Assembly (NCBI GenBank): GCA_025934485.1
Contig: JAICXX010000015.1
Coordinates: forward strand, 1-62,906
From: Chitinophagaceae bacterium
GTDB taxonomy: Bacteria > Bacteroidota > Bacteroidia > Chitinophagales > Chitinophagaceae
Length of the DNA stretch: 62,906 bases
Direction of reading: 5' to 3'
Below the pieces are notes generated by a model. It did not search any database, was not told where the DNA came from, and worked only from the letters and a program-made list of their open reading frames with translations. The translations under genes and the position numbers were made by a program. Shown piece by piece: positions 34,138-42,377 of this stretch (positions are counted from its first letter, which is position 1; each line of letters opens with the position of its first letter).

Positions 34138-35232
34138 ATGAAAAAGCTCCCTATTCTCCTGAGCCTGATGGCCCTTGCCCTCTCTTTTCAAAATGCGGCA
34201 GCCCAGCAGGACGATCTCCCAGGCTATGTCGTTCTGGTTTCAGGTGATACACTCCACGGATTTCTAAAAGCCGAGGGTGCGGATCGGCTGCTCGACCAGG
34301 TCCAGTTCAAATCGTCCGCCGCCACCGACTACAAGACCTACAAGCCATCAGAAGCAAGATCCTTTCAATTCGATAACGGCAACCTCTACCGCGCCGTCAC
34401 CTTTTCCAACGTTTCCCTGGACCATCCCGTTTATGAGACGCACTATGCCAAATTACTGGTCACCGGCGAATATGATCTCTACAGCTTCATGGAGAAAGGC
34501 GACTTGTATTTTGTGGCCAGACACGATACCACCTACCGGTTGATCTACGACGACGACTTGCATACCATACCCTATGTCAAAGGGAACTTCAGAAACGAAC
34601 TGAACTATTTCGCCGTATTCTGCGACGCCTCGAAATTTGGTATCGAGAACATCCTGTTCAGCGAAGATCAGGTCGTCAGCTTTTTCCGCAAGCTGGATGC
34701 CTGCATGGAACCGGGTAAGACCGTGGCCACCTATTATCACAAGGCAAAAGCAAAACCCGGTTTCTTTGCCTATGTCGGCGGAATGGATCTTGGCTCGCAG
34801 CGCAGCCAGTTTACGGCTGAGGCCAGATTCAAGCTTGTCTATCCGCAGATCAATCCCGATCTGTCGATAAACATTGGTGTCCGATATGCCAGCGTGGAAA
34901 AAAAGCTCGTAAACCCCAGCTATTTGGCAGCTACGATCTATTATCAGGAGACGTATTCGATCAAAAGCATCCCCTTGACATTTCAATACAATTTAACGCA
35001 CGGGATCGTTCAACCCTTTATCTATGCCGGTCTTTCCGCATGTTCGGTAGATTTCTCTTCGTCGGTATACATCGATCACAGCGGTGATCCATACTACCAT
35101 AGCGTCGATATCGAATGGCTTGCCGGAGCCGGTGTCGAGGTCAAACTCGCAGATTTCTTACGCGCCAGAGCGGAATGGCGATACGAATACATAACTCAAT
35201 GGCCTACCATCGGACTGGCCGTCAATTTCTGA
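34138..35232 (+). CDS. Secreted protein with possible C-terminal outer-membrane barrel
   Basis: A 364-residue protein with signal peptide MKKLPILLSLMALALSFQNAAA. The N-terminal ~200 residues (GYVVLVSGDTLHGFLKAEG..., many Tyr and Asp) are not recognised. From about residue 205 alternating aromatic and polar strands (FFAYVGGMDLGSQRSQFTAEARFKLVYPQI, LSINIGVRYASVEKKL, IPLTFQYNL, ARAEWRYEYITQWPTIGLAVNF) with a terminal Phe indicate an outer-membrane beta barrel of about 8 strands. ATG 34138 begins at the MKK n-region. The 3' end overlaps the convergent transporter gene by 37 nt. Confidence 0.68.
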   Translation: MKKLPILLSLMALALSFQNAAAQQDDLPGYVVLVSGDTLHGFLKAEGADRLLDQVQFKSSAATDYKTYKPSEARSFQFDNGNLYRAVTFSNVSLDHPVYETHYAKLLVTGEYDLYSFMEKGDLYFVARHDTTYRLIYDDDLHTIPYVKGNFRNELNYFAVFCDASKFGIENILFSEDQVVSFFRKLDACMEPGKTVATYYHKAKAKPGFFAYVGGMDLGSQRSQFTAEARFKLVYPQINPDLSINIGVRYASVEKKLVNPSYLAATIYYQETYSIKSIPLTFQYNLTHGIVQPFIYAGLSACSVDFSSSVYIDHSGDPYYHSVDIEWLAGAGVEVKLADFLRARAEWRYEYITQWPTIGLAVNF

Positions 35233-36410
35233 TCCGCGGTCGGTGCCGGATTGAATTCTCCCTCGCTCTTCGCGATCACCAGCGTAGCCACGCCATTGCC
35301 GATGATATTGGTGATGGCCCTCGCCTCGCTCATGAATTTGTCGACGGCGAGAAGGAACGCCAGTCCCTCTACCGGGATCTTTTGCAGCGAGGTCAGCGTA
35401 GCTGCGAGAACGGTAAAGCCGCTGCCGGTGACACCGGCTGCCCCCTTCGACGTTACCATCAGGATACCGAGGATCGTCAGCAGCTCGCCGGTCGAAAGCG
35501 AGACATTATAGAGCTGCGCCAAAAAGATCACCGACATGGACAAGTAGATCGAAGTGCCGTCTAGATTGAAGCTGTAACCTGTAGGTACTACCAGCCCCAC
35601 CACCGGCTGGCTACAACCCAGCGATTCAAGTTTGGCCATTAACGAAGGCAGCGCGGCCTCGGATGACGAGGTCCCGAAAACGATCAGGATCTCTTCTTTG
35701 ATGTTTTTGAGATAGGAGAATACATTCAGCTTAAAATATCGTAGGATTAGCCCCAGCACGATCAGGACGAACAAGGTCATCGTGGCGTATACGGTCAGCA
35801 TCAACTTCCCCAGCGGGATCAGCGTGCGGATACCATATTTACCGATGGTAAAAGCCATGCCGCCGAAAGCACCCACGGGTGCAAGGAACATCACGAACTG
35901 CAATGCCCTGAACACCCATTTCGAGGCTTTGCCCAACCATCCCAGGACAACTTCCCGCTGCCTCATCAAATTGAATACGATGCCCGCGATAATGGCCGCG
36001 ACCAAAACGATCAGTGTAAGATTCGTGGTGAAGAATTTCGTCCAGTCGATACCATGAGCTCCCTGCTTGATATATTTGCTGGCATCTTGTATCGGTAATC
36101 CTTTTTTGTCGATCAGCCCGGGTTTTATCAGGAATGCCATGCCGATCCCAATGCCGAGGGACAACGTCGTCACTACTTCGAAATAGACCAGCGCCTTCAC
36201 CCCGATGCGTCCTACTTTTTTCAGATCGCTCATCCCCGCGATCCCATGCGTGATCGTCAGAAAAATAATAAAAGGAATAAACCAGGTAATGACCTTCACG
36301 AACCATGTTCCTAAAAACTCCATATGAACGGCCGTAGCCGGTGCAAAATAGCCCAGCAGCACCGCCGCTATGAGGGCCAGCACCACGGCAATAGTCAGAT
36401 ATCGACTCAT
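35196..36410 (-). CDS. Dicarboxylate/amino acid:cation symporter (DAACS)
   Basis: A 404-residue transporter of the glutamate/dicarboxylate:cation symporter family. It has eight membrane segments and the re-entrant hairpin signature FGTSSSEAALPSLMAKLE (serine-rich HP1). The substrate region GYSFNLDGTSIYLSMSVIFLAQ with NLDGT is diagnostic. Charged residues that separate glutamate from C4-dicarboxylate users were not resolved. It overlaps kynU by 4 nt (ATGA), so it is likely co-transcribed with it; uptake or export of an amino-acid-like metabolite related to kynurenine is an inference. The start of this gene overlaps the kynU stop. Confidence 0.92.
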   Translation of the reverse strand: MSRYLTIAVVLALIAAVLLGYFAPATAVHMEFLGTWFVKVITWFIPFIIFLTITHGIAGMSDLKKVGRIGVKALVYFEVVTTLSLGIGIGMAFLIKPGLIDKKGLPIQDASKYIKQGAHGIDWTKFFTTNLTLIVLVAAIIAGIVFNLMRQREVVLGWLGKASKWVFRALQFVMFLAPVGAFGGMAFTIGKYGIRTLIPLGKLMLTVYATMTLFVLIVLGLILRYFKLNVFSYLKNIKEEILIVFGTSSSEAALPSLMAKLESLGCSQPVVGLVVPTGYSFNLDGTSIYLSMSVIFLAQLYNVSLSTGELLTILGILMVTSKGAAGVTGSGFTVLAATLTSLQKIPVEGLAFLLAVDKFMSEARAITNIIGNGVATLVIAKSEGEFNPAPTADQKLTASPMVGH

Positions 36411-37720
36411 AGTTCCTTCAAGATATGGTAAAACCGGTATACGTCTTCGAAGGAGTTATACAGCGGCGCGGGACTCACCCGGATCACGCCAGGTCCGCGA
36501 AAATCGACGATTACACCTTCGTCTGCCAGCTGTTGCTGCAACCCTTTAGCGCGGTCGCCAAAATAGAGCGAAAGCTGGGCCCCGCGACGCTCGGGGTCTG
36601 CGGGTGTGATGATCTCGAAGGGACGCGAACCGCCGCCAAGCAGGCTTTCCAGCAACGTATACAGATAACCCGTTAGTCTCCGGGTCTTGGCCAGTAACCG
36701 CGAAAACCCCGCTTCGTCAAAGATGGCCAGCGAAGCCTTTAGACATACCATGTTGAATACCTGGGCCGTGCTCATGCTCCAGCCTTCCGCCGTAGGCTTG
36801 GGTATAAAACCCTTCTGCATGTTGAACCGGCTCGACTCATCATTACCCCACCAGCCTCCCATCCGTGGCAGAGTGATGTCGCGGATAAACCGCTCGTGCA
36901 AAAAAGCTCCGCCCGCGGCGCCCGGCCCTCCATTCAGATATTTATAGGAACACCAAACGGCGAAGTCCACGTCCCAGTCGTGCAACCTTAACAAAACGTT
37001 GCCTACCGCATGCGCCAGATCGAAACCCGCCAGGGCCCCGGCTTTATGCGCCGCCGTCGTGATGGCCGCCAGATCGAATAGCTCTCCGGTGTAATAGTTG
37101 AGCCCGCCCAGCAACACCAATGCAAGCGAGTCTCCATGTACCGCTATCGCTTCGAGTATGTCCTCTTCCCTTATCAGCCGTTCACCCGGACGGGGGCCTA
37201 TTTCGACGATAGCCTGGGCGGGATCATAGCCATGCCAGCGGGTCTGGGTCTCTATAGCATATTGATCGGAAGGGAAGGCGCCTGCTTCCACGAGCACCTT
37301 ATACCTGCCAGCAGTCGGCCGGTAAAAGCTCAGCAGCAACAAATGAAGGTTTACCGTCAGCGCATTCATCACCGTGATCTCCTCTTCCAGCGCCCCTACG
37401 ATCCTCGCCAAAGGTGCGCGCAGGACCGCCGGATAGGTCATCCAGGGATTGCGGGCCCGCCAGTAGCCGTCGATAGCCATCTCACGCCAGTCCACCAGCT
37501 CCTGCCTGATATAATCCTCCGCCTCCCGCGGTTGTAGTCCCAGCGAGTTACCGCAGAAATAAATGACCTCTCCTCCAAAACCGCCTGCGGCGGTTTGTCC
37601 GTCAGGCCGGACTTTAGATTCATCACGGGGAAAATAAAACCGGGAGCGAAAGCCTTTCAGCTCATCCTCCCGGTCCTGTTGCTGCGCATAGGCCAGCGTG
37701 GGTTCGATTCTCGATGGCAT
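36407..37720 (-). CDS. kynU: Kynureninase
   Basis: A 437-residue PLP enzyme that splits kynurenine into anthranilate and alanine (or 3-hydroxykynurenine into 3-hydroxyanthranilate). The Lys anchor is in VWCSYKYLNGGPGAAGG; FCGNSLGLQPREAEDYI and DLAHAVGN, with the cofactor Asp, are also present. Residues ~34-51, between FYFPRDE and VIYFCGNSLG, are an Ala/Gly/Pro-rich insert encoded by a dispersed repeat copy, absent from kynureninases I know. The start ATG 37720 follows a TATATTGC -7-like sequence. A DAACS transporter follows with 4-nt overlap. Confidence 0.93.
   Translation of the reverse strand: MPSRIEPTLAYAQQQDREDELKGFRSRFYFPRDESKVRPDGQTAAGGFGGEVIYFCGNSLGLQPREAEDYIRQELVDWREMAIDGYWRARNPWMTYPAVLRAPLARIVGALEEEITVMNALTVNLHLLLLSFYRPTAGRYKVLVEAGAFPSDQYAIETQTRWHGYDPAQAIVEIGPRPGERLIREEDILEAIAVHGDSLALVLLGGLNYYTGELFDLAAITTAAHKAGALAGFDLAHAVGNVLLRLHDWDVDFAVWCSYKYLNGGPGAAGGAFLHERFIRDITLPRMGGWWGNDESSRFNMQKGFIPKPTAEGWSMSTAQVFNMVCLKASLAIFDEAGFSRLLAKTRRLTGYLYTLLESLLGGGSRPFEIITPADPERRGAQLSLYFGDRAKGLQQQLADEGVIVDFRGPGVIRVSPAPLYNSFEDVYRFYHILKEL
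37578..37620. repeat. Dispersed hairpin repeat, copy 4, inside kynU
   Basis: Stem aaaccgcc-tgc-ggcggttt (8 bp), then gtccg-tcaggc-cggac, then tail tttagattc. Read on the kynU strand it encodes residues of the insert ESKVRPDGQTAAGGF in frame. The reverse complement shares 25 of 30 nt with the copy in the sigma-factor gene. Confidence 0.8.
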
Positions 37721-37747
37721 CAATCTGTTTTGATGCAATATAGGTAT

Positions 37748-38788
37748 TTAACTCTGCTCCTGTTCCGTCGTCCGGTCGCCCCGATTCCTGTCCCGGTCTT
37801 TATGCTTCCCCTTGTCATCATCCTCGTCCGCATCCCTGCCGCCGCCGGTATGGGTCAACCGAACCGTACCGAAACTGCTCTTGATCCGGATATGCGCCTT
37901 TCCTTCCCCTGCTTTTCCGCTGAAGTCCTTGTCGAAATGCGGTCCATAATCCGATTCATCCTCCTTGTGTTCGCTGATATCGAAATCGCTCTCATTGTTG
38001 AAGTGACCAAAGCTGGTGTGCACATCGAACTCCGCGGAAAGCCCCTTGTCGACGATCAGCCGTACCCCGGAATACGATTCGAAAAGCGCCAGTTCCTGGA
38101 TATCATTGCCGACAGCGATCTGCACGTTTTGCGAGAATTCGCTATTGATCCGTACGTCCCCGCCGACCTTCCCGACGCGCACCTCTTTATCGAACTTGAA
38201 CGCGACCTTCCCGTTGTTCACTTCCGCAAGATAGGCCTTGCCGAACTCCACGTCGATCTGATCGACATTGTCCAGCTTACCTGTATTCAGGCTGCCGAAC
38301 TTGCTCACCAGCGACACCAACCCCTTGAGGGCCGGAACCTCCGTCTTGCCGAAACTATTCTCGATGGACAGTGGGTTGCCGGTCGGCATATGGATGACAT
38401 AGTCGATATAAAAGCTCCGATCGTTCTCTTCATTATGCTTATTCTTACCATTGCCATTGTGGATCTCGTCCACATTCGTCTTGAACCGGATATCATGACC
38501 GTCCCGGGAATCATGGACGTCGATCTTGTTCATGATATCCTGGGCTCGTTCGTCGGAAGCGGCCCTGGCGCTGACCTCGATATCAACTGTGATTTGGGGC
38601 TTGTCCCAGGTGCTCACCACAACATTCCCGAATTGGTTGTCGATCGATAGTTTATCGTCACCCGTCACATCGTAGGATTTGTTGATCAGCTTCTGTCTCC
38701 TCACGTTCTGATCACGCTGCGCAAAAACCGGAGCAGATAAGACCAAAACGGCGGCTATGGTACTAAGCAGTCTTATGTGCTTCATCAT
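37748..38788 (-). CDS. Secreted DUF4097-like beta-solenoid protein
   Basis: A 346-residue exported protein with signal peptide (MKHIRLLSTIAAVLVLSAPVFAQ). The body consists of short repeated strand units (LSIDNQFGNVVVSTWDKPQITVDIEV, LSIENSFGKTEV, KVAFKFDKEVRVGKVGGDVRINSEF, DVHTSFGHF, IKSSFGTVRL), with recurring SFG/QFG turns typical of DUF4097/adhesin-like beta solenoids. The C-terminus is a highly charged Asp/Lys/Arg tail. It is the last gene of a sigma/anti-sigma operon, where such DUF4097 proteins often occur. Its start lies inside the preceding gene (26-nt overlap). Confidence 0.75.
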   Translation of the reverse strand: MMKHIRLLSTIAAVLVLSAPVFAQRDQNVRRQKLINKSYDVTGDDKLSIDNQFGNVVVSTWDKPQITVDIEVSARAASDERAQDIMNKIDVHDSRDGHDIRFKTNVDEIHNGNGKNKHNEENDRSFYIDYVIHMPTGNPLSIENSFGKTEVPALKGLVSLVSKFGSLNTGKLDNVDQIDVEFGKAYLAEVNNGKVAFKFDKEVRVGKVGGDVRINSEFSQNVQIAVGNDIQELALFESYSGVRLIVDKGLSAEFDVHTSFGHFNNESDFDISEHKEDESDYGPHFDKDFSGKAGEGKAHIRIKSSFGTVRLTHTGGGRDADEDDDKGKHKDRDRNRGDRTTEQEQS

Positions 38789-39482
38789 ATGCTGTCTTTT
38801 TTGAATGATTGATTTGTTTGATAATATCGAGCTGATGATTCAGCAATCCCATCTGCAGCTGAAGATTCTGTAACATCGCTTCGAGCAGTTGCTCGCGATT
38901 GGGGTTCTTGGGAAGCTGACTCTGGAGACTGTGGTAAACACTATCCAGCTTATAGACATCCGCATTGAACTGTTTATATAAAAGTGGTTCGTCTTTTTCT
39001 ATGACTTTCAATTGATTTTGTTTGATCTCCACCAGCTTGGCATAATGGTACATCTCTTCGTCCATCGAATTCTCGAAATCTTCCGTCTTCGAGGGACTTT
39101 GCTTGCCGGTCTTCGGCCGGATCGTCGCCAGTGTAGGCCCGGAAGCCGCGGCGGACGAGTCGACCGTTGAGGGCTTGGTGGAAGTATTGGGCGTCGTGAG
39201 GGCTTCGGATTGTCTTCCTGGATCAGGGGCGGTTACAGTCTGCACAACGGCAGGCGTTACCGTAGTGGTCCGACTGCTAAAATACCATACCGAGCCCACC
39301 GCCAGGAGGGCGACGGCGGCGGCTACCGCCCACCCGGCCCGGCCTAGCCGCACCAGTACCCCTTGTTTTTTTTTCTGGGGTGTTACCTCCATCCGGATCT
39401 TCTCCCATATTTTGTTGTCCGGCTCCTCTCCATCGAATTCCTCCCGGTGATCACGGACAAATTGTTCTAACCGGCTGTTCAT
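38763..39482 (-). CDS. Putative anti-sigma factor (single-pass membrane protein)
   Basis: A 239-residue protein whose N-terminal ~45 residues are cytoplasmic and acidic (LEQFVRDHREEFDGEEPDNKIWEKIRME), followed by one transmembrane helix (AGWAVAAAVALLAVGSVWYF), a Pro/Thr/Ser linker and a C-terminal coiled-coil (EEMYHYAKLVEIKQNQLKVIEKDE). No zinc motif is seen. Location directly after an ECF sigma gene with 4-nt overlap makes an anti-sigma role likely. Sequence similarity alone would not show it. Confidence 0.68.
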   Translation of the reverse strand: MNSRLEQFVRDHREEFDGEEPDNKIWEKIRMEVTPQKKKQGVLVRLGRAGWAVAAAVALLAVGSVWYFSSRTTTVTPAVVQTVTAPDPGRQSEALTTPNTSTKPSTVDSSAAASGPTLATIRPKTGKQSPSKTEDFENSMDEEMYHYAKLVEIKQNQLKVIEKDEPLLYKQFNADVYKLDSVYHSLQSQLPKNPNREQLLEAMLQNLQLQMGLLNHQLDIIKQINHSKKTAYDEAHKTA

Positions 39483-40105
39483 AATACTCCTAGTTTTATA
39501 TACTGTAACAATTTCTTTTTTGCTCGCATATACTGCGTCCGCACGGTGGCGTGCGATACGCCCAGGATGTCTGCGATCTCCTCCTGGTCATATCCTTCGA
39601 AAAGATATAAGGTCAGCACCGTCCGGTAGCCGTTCGGCAACAAGACCACCGCTTTTTTGATATCCTCGACCTTCAATTGCAACTCCTGTTCGTCCGGCCC
39701 GTCCTCTTCCGCCACATTTCCTATGTTCGTCTTCTCGATATCGATAAGGTCCATTTTCCGTTTCCGCAGCTGGTTGATGGACTTGTTGATCACGATCCGC
39801 TTCAGCCAAGCGCCAAAGGTGGATTTATAATGAAAATCCTCGAGCGACCTGAAGGCGTCCGTAAACGCTTCCTGCATCACATCCTCCGCATCTCCCGTAT
39901 GATTGACGATACGTAAGGAAGTATTGTACATAGCCTTCGCGTATTTCTGGTAGATCGCCTCGTAAGCCCGGGAATCCCCCCGCTTGCTGCGCTCCACCAG
40001 TTCGTCATGTATTATCGGTTCGGTCAATTCCAATCGAAGAGTATTTATTCCGGCTGTGGCGGATTGTCCGCCAGGACAGACGTTAGATTTCGCGTTCATG
40101 TGCAT
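39479..40105 (-). CDS. ECF RNA polymerase sigma factor
   Basis: A 208-residue sigma-70 family protein with region 2 (AYEAIYQKYAKAMYNTSLRIVNHTGDAEDVMQEAFTDAFRSLEDFHYKSTFGAWLKRIVINKSINQLRKRK) and region 4 (LPNGYRTVLTLYLFEGYDQEEIADILGVSHATVRTQYMRAKKKLLQYI). It leads a three-gene operon with a putative anti-sigma factor and a DUF4097-like protein, all with overlapping or near-overlapping ends, suggesting an envelope stress or surface regulon. Residues ~6-17 (KSNVCPGGQSAT) are encoded by dispersed repeat copy 5; the true start could be an internal codon just after it. Confidence 0.92.
   Translation of the reverse strand: MHMNAKSNVCPGGQSATAGINTLRLELTEPIIHDELVERSKRGDSRAYEAIYQKYAKAMYNTSLRIVNHTGDAEDVMQEAFTDAFRSLEDFHYKSTFGAWLKRIVINKSINQLRKRKMDLIDIEKTNIGNVAEEDGPDEQELQLKVEDIKKAVVLLPNGYRTVLTLYLFEGYDQEEIADILGVSHATVRTQYMRAKKKLLQYIKLGVL
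40057..40088. repeat. Dispersed hairpin repeat, copy 5, at the sigma-gene 5' end
   Basis: Stem tggcgga-ttg-tccgcca (7 bp), overlapping mini-hairpin gtcc-gcca-ggac, tail agacgttaga. It lies in frame at codons ~6-17 of the annotated sigma gene and reads as KSNVCPGGQSAT, parallel to the kynU insert. Confidence 0.75.
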
Positions 40106-40231
40106 TGCTGGCCGGCCTGTCGAACCTGCCTACACTATAAGTACACATGTATTTTACCCATGTTGCATCGCGGCCAAAAAAAAGAGCTAAAATCGCTATC
40201 TTAGCCCTAGAAAATCAACAAACTGCCTCTT

Positions 40232-41428
40232 ATGGCCGACACGTCGAATCTAAAGGTAGATATTTTCCAAAGCCCTGATTACTTTCAGGTGGATGAATTG
40301 CTTACAGAAGAACACCGCCTTATCCGGGATTCAGTGCGCAACTATGTCAAAAAAGAGATCTCGCCGATCATCGAAGACTATGCCCAAAGGGCGGAATTCC
40401 CCCGGCAGATCGTTGCCCAGCTGGGCCAGATGGGTTGTTTCGGGCCTACCATCCCGGAGCAATATGGCGGCGGGGGGCTGGATTATATCAGCTATGGGCT
40501 CATGATGCAGGAATTGGAACGGGGCGATAGCGGCATCCGCTCAACGGCGAGCGTCCAGGGCTCCCTGGTCATGTTCCCGATCTATGAGTATGGTAGCGAG
40601 GAACAAAGGAAAAAATACCTTCCCAGGCTGGCTTCGGGCGAGTGGCTCGGCTGTTTCGGCCTCACCGAACCCGACCATGGCAGCGACCCCGGCGGAATGT
40701 TGACGAATATCAAAGATGCGGGCGACCATGTGATCCTCAACGGTAGCAAGATGTGGATCAGCAATGCCCCCTTTTCCCAGATAGCCGTCGTCTGGGCCAA
40801 AGACGAAGCCGGCATCGTCCGTGGCGTCATTGTCGAACGCGGCATGCCAGGATTCTCCACACCCACCACCCATGGCAAATGGAGCCTCCGGGCCTCGGCC
40901 ACGGGCGAACTGGTCTTCGACAATGTCCGGGTTCCCAAAGAGAACATCCTGCCCAATGTCCAGGGTCTCAAAGGCCCCCTGAGCTGTCTCACCAAGGCCC
41001 GGTATGGCATCGCCTGGGGCGTCATCGGCGCCGCCATGGACTGCTATGATACAGCCTTGCGCTATAGCAAGGAACGCATCCAGTTTGAAAGACCCATCGC
41101 CGGCTTCCAGCTACAGCAGAAAAAGCTGGCGGAGATGGTGACCGAGATTACCAAGGCCCAGCTCCTGAACTGGCGTCTCGGCGTTCTCATGAATGAAAAA
41201 AAAGCTACTCCCGCCCAGGTATCCATGGCAAAACGCAACGGCTGCGCCATCGCCTCCGTCATCGCGAGGGAAGCCAGGCAGGTGCTCGGTGGCATGGGCA
41301 TCACCGGCGAATACCCGATCATGCGGCATATGATGAATATTGAGAGCGTTCTCACCTATGAGGGCACCCATGACATACATTTGCTCATCACCGGGATGGA
41401 CATCACGGGAATAAACGCATTTAAATGA
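40232..41428 (+). CDS. gcdH: Glutaryl-CoA dehydrogenase-type acyl-CoA dehydrogenase
   Basis: A 398-residue flavoenzyme. It has the acyl-CoA dehydrogenase layout: N-terminal helices, the mid-domain signature CFGLTEPDHGSDPGGM, and the C-terminal helices with the catalytic Glu in LTYEGTHDIHLLITGMDITG. The segment STASVQGSLVMFPIYEYGSEEQRKKYLPRLASGEWLG is typical of glutaryl-CoA dehydrogenases, which decarboxylate glutaryl-CoA to crotonyl-CoA in lysine and tryptophan breakdown. aroK follows with 4-nt overlap but is functionally unrelated. Confidence 0.9.
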   Translation: MADTSNLKVDIFQSPDYFQVDELLTEEHRLIRDSVRNYVKKEISPIIEDYAQRAEFPRQIVAQLGQMGCFGPTIPEQYGGGGLDYISYGLMMQELERGDSGIRSTASVQGSLVMFPIYEYGSEEQRKKYLPRLASGEWLGCFGLTEPDHGSDPGGMLTNIKDAGDHVILNGSKMWISNAPFSQIAVVWAKDEAGIVRGVIVERGMPGFSTPTTHGKWSLRASATGELVFDNVRVPKENILPNVQGLKGPLSCLTKARYGIAWGVIGAAMDCYDTALRYSKERIQFERPIAGFQLQQKKLAEMVTEITKAQLLNWRLGVLMNEKKATPAQVSMAKRNGCAIASVIAREARQVLGGMGITGEYPIMRHMMNIESVLTYEGTHDIHLLITGMDITGINAFK

Positions 41429-41964
41429 AAATATTTTTGATAGGCTTCATGGGTTCCGGTAAAACGCATTGGGGACGCAAGCTCTCGGCAAAGCTCGGCC
41501 TGCCCTTCTTCGACCTCGACTCCGTGATAGTAGAACAGGAACAGAAGTCCGTGGCCGACATCTTTACAGATAATGGCGAGGAATACTTCCGCTACCTCGA
41601 AAAAGAGACGCTCGAACACATCTCGACGGAACAAGAAAGCTTTATCCTCTCCTGCGGCGGTGGTACTCCCTGTTTCTTCAATAACATCGAATTCATGAAG
41701 AAAAGTGGCAAGGTGATCTGGCTCAACACCTCCATCGATATGCTCACCCAACGGCTGCACAGGGAACGACAGACCCGACCGCTGATCTCGGATGTGGTGA
41801 CCGACGAAGACCTCCGCCGCTATATCGTCAAAAAACTAAGCGAAAGACGCATGTACTACCAGCAGGCCGATGTGACCGTGGGCGAAGAGACCACCAATCT
41901 CGAAGAATTGATCCATATCCTGTTGCAAAACCAGGCACCCGACCGTTTAAAAGAAGAACTATGA
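41425..41964 (+). CDS. aroK: Shikimate kinase
   Basis: A 179-residue kinase that phosphorylates shikimate in aromatic amino acid synthesis. The P-loop is FLIGFMGSGKTHWGRKLS, the shikimate-binding acidic segment is FFDLDSVIVEQEQKSVADIF, with FRYLEKETL for Arg contact, SCGGGTPCF, and LNTSIDMLTQRLHRERQTRPLI (lid). It overlaps both neighbours (gcdH and the DUF423 gene) by 4 nt, so the three genes form a translationally coupled unit. Confidence 0.94.
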   Translation: MKIFLIGFMGSGKTHWGRKLSAKLGLPFFDLDSVIVEQEQKSVADIFTDNGEEYFRYLEKETLEHISTEQESFILSCGGGTPCFFNNIEFMKKSGKVIWLNTSIDMLTQRLHRERQTRPLISDVVTDEDLRRYIVKKLSERRMYYQQADVTVGEETTNLEELIHILLQNQAPDRLKEEL

Positions 41965-42356
41965 ACCGTAATTTTCTGTCCGTCGCAGCCCTGCTTGGCG
42001 CCCTTTCCGTAATACTCGGCGCCTTCGCCGCCCACAAGCTGCGCGCCATTGCCGACGCCCACACTGTAGAGATCTTCGAAACCGGCGTCCGCTACCAGTT
42101 CTACCACACCTTCGCCCTTTTCATCGTCGCCTTCCTGGCGGAAAAGATCAATAACAAATGGATGATCTGGGCCGGCAATTGCTTTATTACGGGCATTATC
42201 CTGTTCTGCGGCTCGCTCTATGCGCTCACTGCGCTGAGGATCGCCGAGAGCACCCATCTGAAGGTAGCCGGCGTGGCTACCCCCATCGGCGGCCTCTTCT
42301 TCATCCTCGGCTGGATCTTCCTTTATATCGGCATCACCCGAAAGGAGAAGCCCTGA
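41961..42356 (+). CDS. DUF423 family membrane protein
   Basis: A 131-residue inner-membrane protein with four hydrophobic helices. The N-terminal AALLGALSVILGAFAAHKLRAIADAHTVEIFETGVRYQFYHTFALFI pattern is the DUF423 (YwdK/YgdD-like) signature. Function is unknown. Co-transcribed with aroK through an ATGA overlap. The convergent histidine kinase gene ends 21 bp downstream. Confidence 0.88.
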   Translation: MNRNFLSVAALLGALSVILGAFAAHKLRAIADAHTVEIFETGVRYQFYHTFALFIVAFLAEKINNKWMIWAGNCFITGIILFCGSLYALTALRIAESTHLKVAGVATPIGGLFFILGWIFLYIGITRKEKP

Positions 42357-42377
42357 GCTCACGGTCCCGCGGCGTCT

